Part shown: positions 10,110 to 19,664 of the stretch, piece after piece
Position numbering within the stretch: position 1 is the first letter of the stretch
Layout of the letters: each line of letters opens with the position of its first letter
From: Sphingomonas soli NBRC 100801
Lineage (GTDB): Bacteria; Pseudomonadota; Alphaproteobacteria; Sphingomonadales; Sphingomonadaceae
NCBI RefSeq assembly: GCF_001591025.1
Contig: NZ_BCTZ01000013.1
Coordinates: 1 to 64,000 of the forward strand
DNA length: 64,000 nucleotides
Direction: 5' to 3'
The notes under the pieces: model-generated
The model's database searches: none
What the model was told of the DNA's origin: nothing
The model's input: only the letters and a program-made list of their open reading frames with translations
Made by a program: the position numbers and the translations under genes

Positions 10110-10129
10110 ATAGTTTTGTCGATATCTAT
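10110..10129. promoter_or_regulatory. Candidate LysR operator between regulator and phosphonate operon
   Basis: The 98-bp divergent gap holds the dyad ATAG-N12-CTAT at 10110-10129 within a locally AT-rich tract. LysR proteins usually bind short dyads of this kind between their own gene and the target operon. The arms are only 4 bp, so this is a suggestion from position and symmetry. Confidence 0.35.
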
Positions 10130-10140
10130 ATAAAAAACCT

Positions 10141-11016
10141 ATGAGGTATACCCAGCTCCGCTCGTTTCACGCCGTGGCCGCGACCGAGAGCGTCACTGCC
10201 GCGGCGAACCAGCTCAACGTAAGCCAGCCGACGCTGACCACGCAGATTCGCCAGTTGGAGGAAGAATATTCGATCGAGCTTTTCGTCCGGACCGGCAGAC
10301 GCATGCGGCTCACCGATGCGGGCCGTCAGCTTCAGCAGATTACCCGGCGAATCGTCGCCGACGAAGCCGACGCGCGGCATTTCCTCACCGAAAGCCGCGA
10401 ACTTCGCACGGGCCATCTCCGTGTTGGTGCAGTCGGTCCGTTTCACGCGACCGAGATGCTGATCGCCTTCCATTCGCGCTATCCGGGCATCGAGATCTCG
10501 GTATCGGTCGGCAACTCGAACGACGTTCTTCAGGACCTTCTGGAATTCCAGTCCGATGTCGCGGTGCTCGCTTATGTCGAAAATGACGAACGGCTTTGGT
10601 TCTCCCAATATAGCCGCGATTCGATCGTGGCGTTCGGTCGTCGCGACCACGCGCTTTTCGCGCCCGAGCGAAGCGGCATCCGCATCGCGGAGCTCCACGA
10701 CGAGCCGATGGTGGCGCGCGAACATGGTTCGAACACCCGCCGCGCCACCGAAGAAGCGATGGCAAAGGCCAATGTCCGGCCCAGGATCGCGATGGAGATC
10801 GGAAGCCGCGAGGCAGTACGCGAAGCCGTCGCCAGCGGTGTCGGGTTCGGCTTCGTATCAAGTGCCGAATATATCGGCGACGACCGCATCCGGAGCCTTC
10901 CGGTCGTAGACGCGGAGATATTCAACTATGCGCACATCGTGTGCAGGCGAGACCGGTTGCAATCGCGGCTTATCTCGGCGTTTCTGGAAGTTACCGAGAC
11001 CCTGCGCAGACCCTGA
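10141..11016 (+). CDS. LysR-family transcriptional regulator of the phosphonate operon
   Basis: A 291-residue regulator. Residues 1 to about 60 form the winged helix-turn-helix (LRSFHAVAATESVTAAANQL, then VSQPTLTTQIRQLE). The rest is a periplasmic-binding-protein-like effector domain starting near GHLRVGAVGP. It is divergent from the iron alcohol dehydrogenase gene with a 98-bp shared promoter region, the classic arrangement for a LysR activator of a catabolic operon. Phosphonoacetate loci in other bacteria are also paired with LysR regulators. The effector is presumably the phosphonate substrate or an intermediate, but sequence cannot tell. Confidence 0.9.
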   Translation: MRYTQLRSFHAVAATESVTAAANQLNVSQPTLTTQIRQLEEEYSIELFVRTGRRMRLTDAGRQLQQITRRIVADEADARHFLTESRELRTGHLRVGAVGPFHATEMLIAFHSRYPGIEISVSVGNSNDVLQDLLEFQSDVAVLAYVENDERLWFSQYSRDSIVAFGRRDHALFAPERSGIRIAELHDEPMVAREHGSNTRRATEEAMAKANVRPRIAMEIGSREAVREAVASGVGFGFVSSAEYIGDDRIRSLPVVDAEIFNYAHIVCRRDRLQSRLISAFLEVTETLRRP

Positions 11017-11200
11017 CATCGCGTCCGAAGCGCGACCTGAACGCCATCCGCAGGAAGACATCGGTCCGGATTCCGCCTCTGGATTTGCACGGTGTGCGCA
11101 ACCGATTCGGCCACAATCATTATCCAAACGAATATTCGACATGCGACTCCATGCAGATCCCGCATGTCCATCGATCCCATACAGCGCAAAGAAGCGCAGT

Positions 11201-11222
11201 TGATCACAAGCAATCGTGATCA
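11201..11222. promoter_or_regulatory. Perfect inverted repeat TGATCAC-N8-GTGATCA
   Basis: A perfect 7-bp inverted repeat with an 8-bp spacer lies 67 bp upstream of the truncated TonB receptor ATG, in the 272-bp gap after the LysR gene. No T-run follows it, so an operator is more likely than a terminator. I see no gene in the rest of this gap. Confidence 0.4.
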
Positions 11223-11288
11223 GGTGTCCCCTCCAGCCAAAGGCGGAGTCGGCGCCGCGCATGTGGCGTGACTTAAAAAGGGGGGATC

Positions 11289-12983
11289 ATGAGCAAGAAT
11301 TCAATGAAATTGTCGTGGTTGGTTGGGGTGAGCATGTTGGCGGCCCTGGTTCCCGCGCATGCATTTGCGCAGTCTGCAGACCCGGTCGAGGTTGCGGCAG
11401 AGGCGCAGGACGACGGCGGCGAGATCATCGTCACCGGTTCGAACATCTGCGGCGCTGCACCCGTCGGTTCGCCGGTCATTGCGCTGACGCACGACGATAT
11501 CAGCGCGGGCGGCGCGGTCAGCACCTCGCAGATGCTGCAGCAGGTGCCTCAGGTCCTCAACATCGGTGTGTCCGAAACCTCGCGCGGACAGGCCGGCGGC
11601 TCGGGCAACCCGACCTATGGCACCAGCATCAACCTGCGCGGCCTCGGCCCGTATTCGACGCTGACCATCGTCAACGGGCAGCGCGTCGTTCCGCAGGGCA
11701 CCACCGGCCAGGCGCCCGATCCTTCGACCATTCCCACGCTCATGCTGAAGCGCATCGACGTGATGGCTGACGGTGCGTCGGCGGTGTACGGCTCCGAAGC
11801 GATCGCAGGCGTCGTCAATCTGGTGCTTCGCCGCGATCTGGATGGTGTGGAAGCAAGCGCCCGCTACGGTTTTGCCGATGGCTATAATGAGCGCCTGATC
11901 GGTCTCGCCGCCGGCACCAGCTGGAGCACCGGCCAGATCACCGCCGCGATCGAACAGGGATATCACTCGAACCTTCCCGGTATCGATCGTGATTTCTACG
12001 CCAGCGATCTTCGCTCGCGCGGCGGCGGCGATTTCCGCGCCACGCAGTGTGCGCCCGGCACGCTCACGATCGGCGGCTCCACCTACGCGATCCCCGCAGG
12101 CGGCGTGACCCAGGCAACGGCCGCCCAGCTGGTCGCGGGAACGTCCAATCGCTGCGACAACGCCAAGCTTGGCGATCTGCTTCCCGAACAGAAGCACAAC
12201 AGCGCGGCATTCACGTTCGATCAGCGGTTCGGCTCCTCGGTCCGCCTGTTCGCGGACGGCTTCTACAAGGAGCGCGAATTCTCCTTCACGCCCGCGCCGC
12301 TGACCGTGAACCTCACCGTGCCCAGTACGAGCCCCTCCTTCGTGCGCCCGGCGGGTGCAACCGGCACCAGCGGGACGGTCGCCTATTCCTTTGCCGATCT
12401 GCTGCCCGCAAACCGGGTAAGCGGCACGTCCAAGTCGTGGAACGTCACGTACGGCGCAGAGGCGGAGCTCGGCGCAGGCTTCGTGGTCACGCTGCAGGGC
12501 GGCTATGGCAAGTCGATCGAGCGGGCGCTGTCCACCGGCGGCCTCGATACCCGCTCGGCAGCAGCTGGCGGCGTCCTCAACACCGCCATCGCCAATGGCA
12601 GCTTCAATCCGTTCCTTGCCAACCCCGGCAGCGTCGCGTCCTTCGCCACCTCGGTGAGCGACACGCGTGGCGGCGCAACGCTGGAGCGCTATGGCGCGAA
12701 GATCGAAGGCCCGCTTTTCGAATTGCCGGGCGGCACCCTGCGCGTAGCGGTCGGCTATGAGCGGCAGTATCTGGAAAGCCGGAACGGCACGTTCAACAAC
12801 GTGCCTGCTGCGACCGGCTACACCGTCGCGCTGCGCCTCTTCAAGCGCAAGGTGGATTCGGCCTATGCCGAAGTGCTGCTGCCGCTGATCGGCGCCGACA
12901 ACAACATCCCGCTGATGCAGCGGCTTGATATCAACGTCGCTGGCCGGTTCGATCATTATTCCGACATCGGTGCATCGACGTAA
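11289..12983 (+). pseudogene. TonB-dependent receptor, 3' part deleted
   Basis: The first 564 residues of a large outer-membrane receptor. There is a signal peptide (VPAHAFAQ), the plug start IIVTGSNICG, LRGLGPYSTLTIVNGQR, DGASAVYGSEAIAGVVNLV, and barrel strands up to AGRFDHYSDIG. Full receptors of this type are near 900-1000 residues and continue after that block with many more strands and an aromatic C terminus. Here the reading ends after AST at a stop codon supplied by RHS-derived DNA joined at about 12,977. The start has GGGGGG a few bases upstream. Without the remaining strands the barrel should not fold, so I treat it as a broken gene. Its original ligand is unknown; it is not obviously part of the phosphonate operon. 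Confidence 0.85.
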
Positions 12984-14612
12984 GCGTACAAGTTGACCTG
13001 ATCCTCATACCCGATCGGATCAACCTGCAAAAACCGCCCGATCTTCGGAGCATACACGCGAGCCTTGTAGTGATACATCCCGATCTCCGGGATCCAAGCC
13101 TGGCCGGTATACTGGAACCGCCCGGCATTGCCGCTCGCCGGCACGCCATGCTCGTCATAGCTGTTGACGTTGAGCACGCTCCCCGAGCTATCAGTCACCG
13201 CCACGATCGAGTCCTGGTGATCGGCATAGAGATAGCGTGGGCTCGACATCCCCGAGCCTTCGTACCAGACCTGCGGATCGTCATCCCCATCGCCATGCAC
13301 GTAGCGGCGCAGCAGATTGCCCGAGGCGTCATATTCCGCGGTCAACCGGTCGCCATCGTAGAGGAACCGCGTGTCGGTCGAGCCGCTCGCCACCTGGTAG
13401 AGCCGGCCAAGGGGATCATAGACCAAAGACGCGCCCGCCGAACTCGACACCAGCCGGTTCTCCGCGTCATAGCCGTAGGTGACCGTGCCGTCCGAGGTCA
13501 GGTTGCCGCTGTCGTCATACGTGTAGCTCGCCGCGCCCACCGCCGCATATTGGTTGGGCCCGTTCGGCGTGTAGCTGGTGCTGGCGTTGGTGTAGCCCGC
13601 ATAGGCATAGGCGTCATTGTCGCGGCTGCGCGAAACGATCTGGCCCGCCGGGTTATAGCCAAAGCGCGCATCGAGATCATGGCCGCTGCCCGCAACGTCG
13701 GTGATCGACCACACCATCCGCCCGACATCGTCATACCCCACCTGCGTGAAGTTGTTCCAGTAGCCCCCCACCCAGCGATACACCGCCGCCGCGCCGCCCG
13801 CCGGGTAATATGGCGTGTGGAACAGCGGCAACGCGCCGTTGAGGGTCGTGTAATAGAAGCGGTCCATCCCATCGCTGACGTAATTCACGAAGTTGCCGTC
13901 GGGATATTCGATCAGGCTGCGATTGCCGTTCGCATCCCAGCGATAGGTGAGCGTCCGGCTGACGCCTCCCATGCTGGTCGTGCTCGAGAATTGCCGACCG
14001 AACCCGTCATAGCTGCTGGTCACCGCGTCGCTGCCCGACGCGCTGTCAAACCGGGCCCCGGTCTGCGCGCCCGTCAGGTCATAGCCGTAATAGACGTCCC
14101 GGCTCTGCGCCGAGGTCAGCGTCGTGCAGACATGCCCGCCCGAACAGCCGCCATCGGGCACCGTCTTCACCGTGACCCGGTTCAGCGCATCGTAGCTGAA
14201 CCCCAGCGCCCGCCCGTCGCGCCGCGTCAGGCTGGTGCGGTTGCCGCCCGCGTCATAGCCATATTCCTCATAGTCGGTGGTCGAAACGGTGCCGGGGGTG
14301 GTCTTGCTCGGGAAGCTCCACTTCACCTGCAGGTCATGGCCGTTATAGGCGAAGGCGGCCTTGTTGCCGCCCGCGTCGGCCATGCTCGTCTGCTTGCCGT
14401 TGTCGCTATAGGTGTAGCTGGCATAGTCCTGCTGCAGCGCCGTGCCGTACGCCTTCTGCACCGTCACCACCTGGCCCGCCGCGTCATAAACGCTACGGGT
14501 GATGCGATCGGGCCCGTCGCTGCCCACCGTGCCGAGCGTGCAGGCCGAGGATGGCAGCGAGGTATAGATCGCCGGGTTCATCCGCACCGCCGTGCATTCC
14601 AGACGGCCGAGC
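12956..14612 (-). pseudogene. RHS core fragment, truncated at both ends
   Basis: Roughly 540 residues of YD/RHS repeats that align along nearly their whole length with the middle of the neighbouring RHS gene, from the [18 protein letters not shown] block to [12 protein letters not shown]. It has no signal peptide and no start or N-terminal shell. Similarity begins abruptly at about 14,612. At the other end it stops just before the expected GNDP...DPTG border, where it is fused to antisense receptor DNA (the last codons read DAPMSE). No toxin tip or immunity gene remains. It looks like an orphan RHS module whose variable tip was lost in the same event that truncated the receptor. Confidence 0.85.
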
Positions 14613-14689
14613 GGGCTAAAGCCGGGCTTTTACGGGAGCGCTACGCGGTGGCTGGCATCGGTGGAAGGTAGCGAACATCGCCATAGCAA

Positions 14690-14719
14690 GGGCGGCGGGA
14701 TCGATGATCGCCGCCGCCC
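14690..14719. repeat. GC-rich hairpin downstream of the RHS operon
   Basis: A 9-bp perfect stem (GGGCGGCGG at 14690-14698, CCGCCGCCC at 14711-14719) with a 12-base loop. It lies downstream of the AT-rich gene on the minus strand and could act as a transcription stop, although no clear T-run follows. Confidence 0.4.
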
Positions 14720-14731
14720 CAATTAAGTATC

Positions 14732-14771
14732 GTGTCCCCGGAATTCCGGAATTCGGTGTCCTCGGAATTCC
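14732..14771. repeat. Two 16-bp direct repeats GTGTCC(C/T)CGGAATTCC
   Basis: Copies at 14732-14747 and 14756-14771 differ at one base and are 24 bp apart, with an extra GGAATTC between them. The preceding bases are aattaagtat. From memory, similar tracts occur beside REP-associated (Y1-type) transposase genes, but no transposase is visible here, so this may be a mobile-element remnant. Confidence 0.5.
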
Positions 14772-15172
14772 TAATTTCTCCAGCTATCGCAATTTTCATC
14801 TATTTTCAAATTGCTTTTATCAGGAAATCCTTGAACAGAAACGAACCTTCTTACAATGTTACCATTGATATTTATTATATAAACTATGCTAATATCAGAA
14901 ACGAGATCAATATCATATATTAGCATTACATTATTATTGTTTCCGGTATTATATGATTCCCGCAATTCTAAATTGTTAGTACGCCTAAACGGTTTTAATT
15001 TATAATCCCGTTGAATGCTTTCAAGTGAAATATGGCTAATACTTTCTCGAGGTACTCGGGCCGCACCGGAAATGTCGATACATCCCAATGTCCAATTTTC
15101 ATCCTTATCAGGAATATTCTGATTTAAATAAAATGCATTAAATATTGCTGAAATAATAATTAGAAATTTCAT
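14771..15172 (-). CDS. AT-rich small protein, presumed RHS immunity protein
   Basis: A 133-residue protein with a hydrophobic N terminus (MKFLIIISAIFNAFYL), suggesting export or membrane anchoring. It has no motif that I recognise. Its DNA is strikingly AT-rich compared with the rest of the window. It starts 7 bp after the RHS stop codon with GGGAG as ribosome site. A small, AT-rich, unrelated gene immediately after an RHS toxin tip is the standard position of the cognate immunity gene, so that is the inferred role. A periplasmic or membrane location would suit neutralising a toxin there. Specificity cannot be seen from sequence. Confidence 0.65.
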   Translation of the reverse strand: MKFLIIISAIFNAFYLNQNIPDKDENWTLGCIDISGAARVPRESISHISLESIQRDYKLKPFRRTNNLELRESYNTGNNNNVMLIYDIDLVSDISIVYIININGNIVRRFVSVQGFPDKSNLKIDENCDSWRN

Positions 15173-15179
15173 AGCTCCC

Positions 15180-17741
15180 TCAGTAAATAACAGTTAGACC
15201 ATCATATTTATATCTAAGAGGATATCCCATTGCGGATCTAAAAATATTTTCCACTTTTACCGCTCGCACCTCAGACTCTTTAATCGGTACATTCTGGTTT
15301 TGAGAACCATCATATTTACCAGCACCAAAATCATATGCGTGAGAAAGAACCTCGTGAGCCGCTTGCGTCCCCGCCGAGAAAAACAATTTTGTTCCACCAT
15401 TCCCCGTGTTGGGTAGCGACACTCCATTTAAGTTAATATATGAAGTGCTCCCAGTTGGTATTCCCGCTTTTGCCTGTTCGCTCGCTGTAGGATTCATTAT
15501 GGAAAAATTCTTTTCAGAAACACTAGGCTCACTTGTAGGCATTCCTTCTGTTTCATAAACATTATGAATCAACTTGGATTCTTTCATCTCCGTGTAACGA
15601 GCCATCAATTCCGGACTAGCACTTGCGGCTTCGATAACAGCAGCCTCTAATTTGTCCTTATTAGGGCCGTGGTATGCAAACTCGAGTTTCCCGGTCGGAT
15701 CCCGTCGATTGACGGGATCGTTCCCCACATAAGTGTACAAATTTACCTGATCCTCATACCCAATCGGGTCCGTCTGCAAAAACCGCCCAATCCTCGGATC
15801 ATAAACCCGCGCCTTGTAATGGTACATCCCGATCTCCGGGATCCATGCCTGGCCAGTGTACTGGAACCGTCCCGCGACGCTGACGCTGTTTCCAGAGTTC
15901 GGGTTGCCGTATTCGTCATAGGCATTGACCCGCGTGACGTTGCCTGCGCTGTCCGTCACCGCGACGATCGAGCCCTGGTGATCGGCATAGAGATAGCGCG
16001 GCGACGACACGCCAGAGCCTTCGTACCAGACCAGCGGATCGTCCTGGCCAGCGCCATCGACATAGCGGCGCAGCAGATTGCCCGACGCATCATACTCCGC
16101 GACCAGCTGGTCACCGTCGTAAAGGAAGCGCGTGTCGGTGCCGCCGCCGGCGGTGCCGGTCACCTTGTAAAGCCGCCCCAGCGGATCGTAGCTCAGCGCC
16201 GCGCCCGCCGAACTGCTCACCAGCCGGTTCTCAACGTCGTAGGTGTAGCTGGTCGTCCCGTCCGAAGTCAGGTTGCCATTGTCGTCATAGGTATAGCCGG
16301 CGGCGCCGACCGCGCTGTACTGGTTGAGACCATTGGCGGTGTAGCTGGTGCTCGCGGTCGCATAGCCGGCATAGGCGTAATTGTCGTTGCTGCGCGTGCG
16401 CGTGACGATCTGGCTGGCGGGATTATAGGCATAGCCGGCGGTGACGTCGTAGCTGCTGCCGGTGAGATCGGTCGTTGCCGAACTCAGCCGCGAGATGCCG
16501 TCATAGCCATAGACCGTGCTGTCAGCCCAGCCGCTGCCGATCCAGCGATACAGCACGGACACCCGCCCCGCCGCGTCGTAAGGCGGGTAGAACAAGGGCG
16601 TCGAATTGAGCTCGGCATAGTAAAGCCGGTCCAGCCCCTCGCGATAATAATTGACGTAATTGCTGTCGGGGAAGGTCATCCGCACGCGGTTGCCATTGGC
16701 GTCGTAGCGATAGCTTAGCGTCCGCGTCGTCCCGCCCATATCGGTGCTGCTGGTCACCTGCCGCCCGAAGCCGTCATAGGCGCTGGTCACGCCCTGGCCC
16801 GAATGCGACACGAACCGGGCATGGGTCTGGGCGCCGGTCAGGTCATAGCCGTAATAGACGTCCGCCGAGGTGCCGACCGAGATATTCTTGAGCGTCACCC
16901 GATTGGCGGCATCGTAGCTATAGTCGATATAATTGCCGTCGCGCTTGGTCAGCCTGGTGCGGTTGCCGCCCGCGTCATATTGATAGGCCTCAAAATCGGT
17001 GGTCGAGACCGTGCCGGGCGTGGTCTTGCTAGGGAAGCTCCACTTGATCTGCCGGTCATGCCCGTCGAACGCGAAGGCCTTGTTGCCGCCGACATCGGTC
17101 ATGCTCGTCTGCTTGCCATTGTCCGAATAGGTGTAGCTGGCATAATCCTGCTGCAGCGCGGTGCCGTACGCCTTCTGCACCGTCACCACCTGGCCCGCCG
17201 CGTTATAAACGCTGCGGGTGATGCGATCGGGCCCGTCGCTGCCCGCCGTGCCGAGCGTGCAGGCGCTCGACGGAAGCGAAGACCAGACGGCGCTGTTCAT
17301 CCGCACCGCCGTGCACTCCAGACGGCCGACAGCATCGTAGCTATAGTGCGTCAGCGCCGCCGGCACCCAGGCCGAGCCGTTCCAGCCCGATACGGTATCG
17401 GTCAGCTTGCGGCCCATTGCGTCATAGACGGTCTCGGTCTTCTGCTGGAGCGAGAAGCCGCTCCAGCTGGCCGGGGCGACGCTTTCCGACTGCCAGCTCG
17501 CTAGTTCGCCCTTCTCGACCTTGGTCAGGCGCCCGGCGGCATCATAGGTGTTGCGCACGGCAAGGTGATGCAGCCAGCCCGAGGCATCCGGATCGGGTGC
17601 GATCGTGCCGGTGACCCTCCCCATCGCATCGTAGCGGGTACCCGTCGTGAAGTCCGACGCGGCGCTCTGCGCCATCGCCTGCGTGCTGACGCCGAGGCAC
17701 AGCAGCGCGGCCGCGCGCGCGAATATCCTGTTGTTCCTGAT
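15180..17741 (-). CDS. RHS repeat protein with putative metallopeptidase C-terminal tip
   Basis: About 853 residues: signal peptide-like segment ([19 protein letters not shown]), then YD/RHS repeats with the conserved core end ([30 protein letters not shown]). A variable tip follows from about residue 686. The tip has HEVLSH (H796, E797, H801) followed by E822/E824 and VENIFR...GYPLRYKY, which resembles zinc metallopeptidase toxin domains, although the spacing is HExxxH. The tip DNA is AT-rich and the shell GC-rich, as expected for swapped tips. No ATG/GTG/TTG precedes the signal peptide in frame; ATC at 17741 sits where an ATG is expected, with GGGGA just upstream. The first in-frame ATG (17675) would cut off the signal. 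The N-terminal shell is encoded by the preceding gene, 22 bp away. Confidence 0.8.
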   Translation of the reverse strand: MRNNRIFARAAALLCLGVSTQAMAQSAASDFTTGTRYDAMGRVTGTIAPDPDASGWLHHLAVRNTYDAAGRLTKVEKGELASWQSESVAPASWSGFSLQQKTETVYDAMGRKLTDTVSGWNGSAWVPAALTHYSYDAVGRLECTAVRMNSAVWSSLPSSACTLGTAGSDGPDRITRSVYNAAGQVVTVQKAYGTALQQDYASYTYSDNGKQTSMTDVGGNKAFAFDGHDRQIKWSFPSKTTPGTVSTTDFEAYQYDAGGNRTRLTKRDGNYIDYSYDAANRVTLKNISVGTSADVYYGYDLTGAQTHARFVSHSGQGVTSAYDGFGRQVTSSTDMGGTTRTLSYRYDANGNRVRMTFPDSNYVNYYREGLDRLYYAELNSTPLFYPPYDAAGRVSVLYRWIGSGWADSTVYGYDGISRLSSATTDLTGSSYDVTAGYAYNPASQIVTRTRSNDNYAYAGYATASTSYTANGLNQYSAVGAAGYTYDDNGNLTSDGTTSYTYDVENRLVSSSAGAALSYDPLGRLYKVTGTAGGGTDTRFLYDGDQLVAEYDASGNLLRRYVDGAGQDDPLVWYEGSGVSSPRYLYADHQGSIVAVTDSAGNVTRVNAYDEYGNPNSGNSVSVAGRFQYTGQAWIPEIGMYHYKARVYDPRIGRFLQTDPIGYEDQVNLYTYVGNDPVNRRDPTGKLEFAYHGPNKDKLEAAVIEAASASPELMARYTEMKESKLIHNVYETEGMPTSEPSVSEKNFSIMNPTASEQAKAGIPTGSTSYINLNGVSLPNTGNGGTKLFFSAGTQAAHEVLSHAYDFGAGKYDGSQNQNVPIKESEVRAVKVENIFRSAMGYPLRYKYDGLTVIY

Positions 17742-17763
17742 ATGTTCCCCAAATCTCTTGCGA

Positions 17764-19647
17764 TCAGTTGCAGGCGGTCAGGCCGGCGCGCGGCGTGGTT
17801 TCCCAGATCTTGTTGCCCTGGCTGTCATAGCCGTAGCAGGTGCGCAGCGTGATCGGGCCGCCGGTGACGAAGTCATAGGCAGTGACGGTCTTGCCGCGCA
17901 GCCACAGATTGTTGCCGACCAGGCCGGTGTCCGGGCCATAGTCATAAGCCGTGACGATCTCGTCGTTGCTGCCGCCGCTGCAACCGGTCGTGGTTGCGCT
18001 GCTGGTGGTGGTCGTCGTCGTCCGGCAGGTGCGCTCCTGATCGAGCACCCACACCGGCGTTGCCGCCTGGCTGAAGGTGCCGCCCGAATTCTTGAGCCAC
18101 GCGTAACGCTGCACATAGGCATAGCGCTTGATGGGCGCGATCGCCGATCCCGCACCATCGACCTGCACCGCCGGAGCCGTTTCGGTCAGGACGCCGCCAT
18201 GCTGGCCGTCATAGGTGTAGCTGGTGGTATTGCCGCGTGCATCGGTAACGGTGATCGGCTTGTTGCACGTCTTCGCCGTGATTCCGGATGCGCTGCACGA
18301 CGCGGGATAGGTCGCGCTGCTGACGATGTCGGCCAGGCCGGAGCCCGGCTTTGCCTTGCGTCGCGTCTCGGTAACGTTGCCCCGGTCGTCATAGGTGAGT
18401 TCGACGCTGTTGCCTTCGGGAAGAGTATAGACGCTGGGGCGCGTGAGATCGGGATAGTCGATGTCCGGCCCGGTGTAGCTGATCGTCGTGGTCTTCCCCA
18501 GCTCGTTCTGGATCGAGTCCGGTGCCGAACTGGGCGACGTGCCGATCGTGACGCTCTGGCTGTCGCGCGTCATCACCGCCTGCGAATTGCCCCGGCACGC
18601 GATCATCGTCGTCCCCGACGGAATCTGCATGTTGGTGTACGAATATGCGATGCTCTCGCCCGTCGCGAAGCTCTGCGCCGTCACGCGGTCGCGGCTGCCA
18701 TTCCACTGATCGTCGTAATAGGCATCGGTTCCATAGCCATCGCAGGTGTCATAGGTGTTGGTCACGGTGCAGCTGCTCTGCCCCGGCTCGGTCACGCAGG
18801 TGAGATGGCCATCGTCGCCACGCCCGCCGCTGCCATAAGTGAAGCTGGTGACGCCGCCGGCCGGATTGGTGATTGAGGTGATCCTTGCGCCAGATCGGGC
18901 CACCGTCACCGTGGGAACCGTGCTCGGGCACGCGCTGAGCGCCGGCAGATAATATTCGGTCAGGTTGATCGCGCAGACCTTGCCGCTGCCCGATTCATAA
19001 TAAAGCGCCACGCCGCGGTTGGTCGAGATGCTCGACGCACCATAAGTGATCACCGTGCCGTCGGGCTCGGTCCAGCTTGCCGGGGGTGAATTGGAAGTGC
19101 CGGCGAGCGGCATGACGTCGAATACGATCTCCGCGCCATCGCTGCTCGTATAGACATATTTGCCCGTATAGGTGCCCGTCGGCGTCCATTCGAGTTTCGC
19201 GCCGTCCAGCTGCGTGGAAGTATAGGTTGCCGGGCCAGCGCCTGGCCCGGTCTTGTAGAAACTTGCCGAACGATGGCCGACGACAATATTGCGCGACCAG
19301 GTGAAATCGCCCGGATTGCAATAAGGCGGGCAGATCGATTCCATCTGCGTGTTGGTCTTCGTCAGGCTGGTGCGCACGTCTAGATTGGTCGTCCACGGCG
19401 TGCTTGGCGTGCGCGCGCCATCGCTGCGATATTGATAGGTGAGCTGGAGCCCCTGCGGGAAGCCGCCGGCGCCGATCGAGAGGGCTGGCACCTCATAGCT
19501 ATAGCCGCCGGTCGCATAGCTAACGCCGCCCGGGCTGGTGCTGTCGATCTTGGGCGCGCTTTCCTTCTTGTCCTGCGCGGCGGCCGGAGAGGCGGCAAAG
19601 CCTGCGACCCCCAGCAGCGCGGCAAGCATATAATGGTTGGTTTGCAT
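17764..19647 (-). CDS. Exported RHS N-terminal shell protein
   Basis: A 627-residue protein with signal peptide (residues 1 to about 25, ending SPAAAQ). It has the start typical of secreted RHS/YD proteins ([28 protein letters not shown]) and repeats such as [16 protein letters not shown] and [16 protein letters not shown]. It ends at a repeat ([18 protein letters not shown]), with no core end and no tip. The start has AAGGAG 8 bases upstream. RHS proteins normally hold both halves in one chain; here the second half is a separate downstream gene with its own signal peptide, suggesting a two-chain shell assembled after export. I see no VgrG/PAAR gene, so a type VI link is not supported. Confidence 0.85.
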   Translation of the reverse strand: MQTNHYMLAALLGVAGFAASPAAAQDKKESAPKIDSTSPGGVSYATGGYSYEVPALSIGAGGFPQGLQLTYQYRSDGARTPSTPWTTNLDVRTSLTKTNTQMESICPPYCNPGDFTWSRNIVVGHRSASFYKTGPGAGPATYTSTQLDGAKLEWTPTGTYTGKYVYTSSDGAEIVFDVMPLAGTSNSPPASWTEPDGTVITYGASSISTNRGVALYYESGSGKVCAINLTEYYLPALSACPSTVPTVTVARSGARITSITNPAGGVTSFTYGSGGRGDDGHLTCVTEPGQSSCTVTNTYDTCDGYGTDAYYDDQWNGSRDRVTAQSFATGESIAYSYTNMQIPSGTTMIACRGNSQAVMTRDSQSVTIGTSPSSAPDSIQNELGKTTTISYTGPDIDYPDLTRPSVYTLPEGNSVELTYDDRGNVTETRRKAKPGSGLADIVSSATYPASCSASGITAKTCNKPITVTDARGNTTSYTYDGQHGGVLTETAPAVQVDGAGSAIAPIKRYAYVQRYAWLKNSGGTFSQAATPVWVLDQERTCRTTTTTTSSATTTGCSGGSNDEIVTAYDYGPDTGLVGNNLWLRGKTVTAYDFVTGGPITLRTCYGYDSQGNKIWETTPRAGLTACN

Positions 19648-19664
19648 GGATTGAGCTCCTTTTT

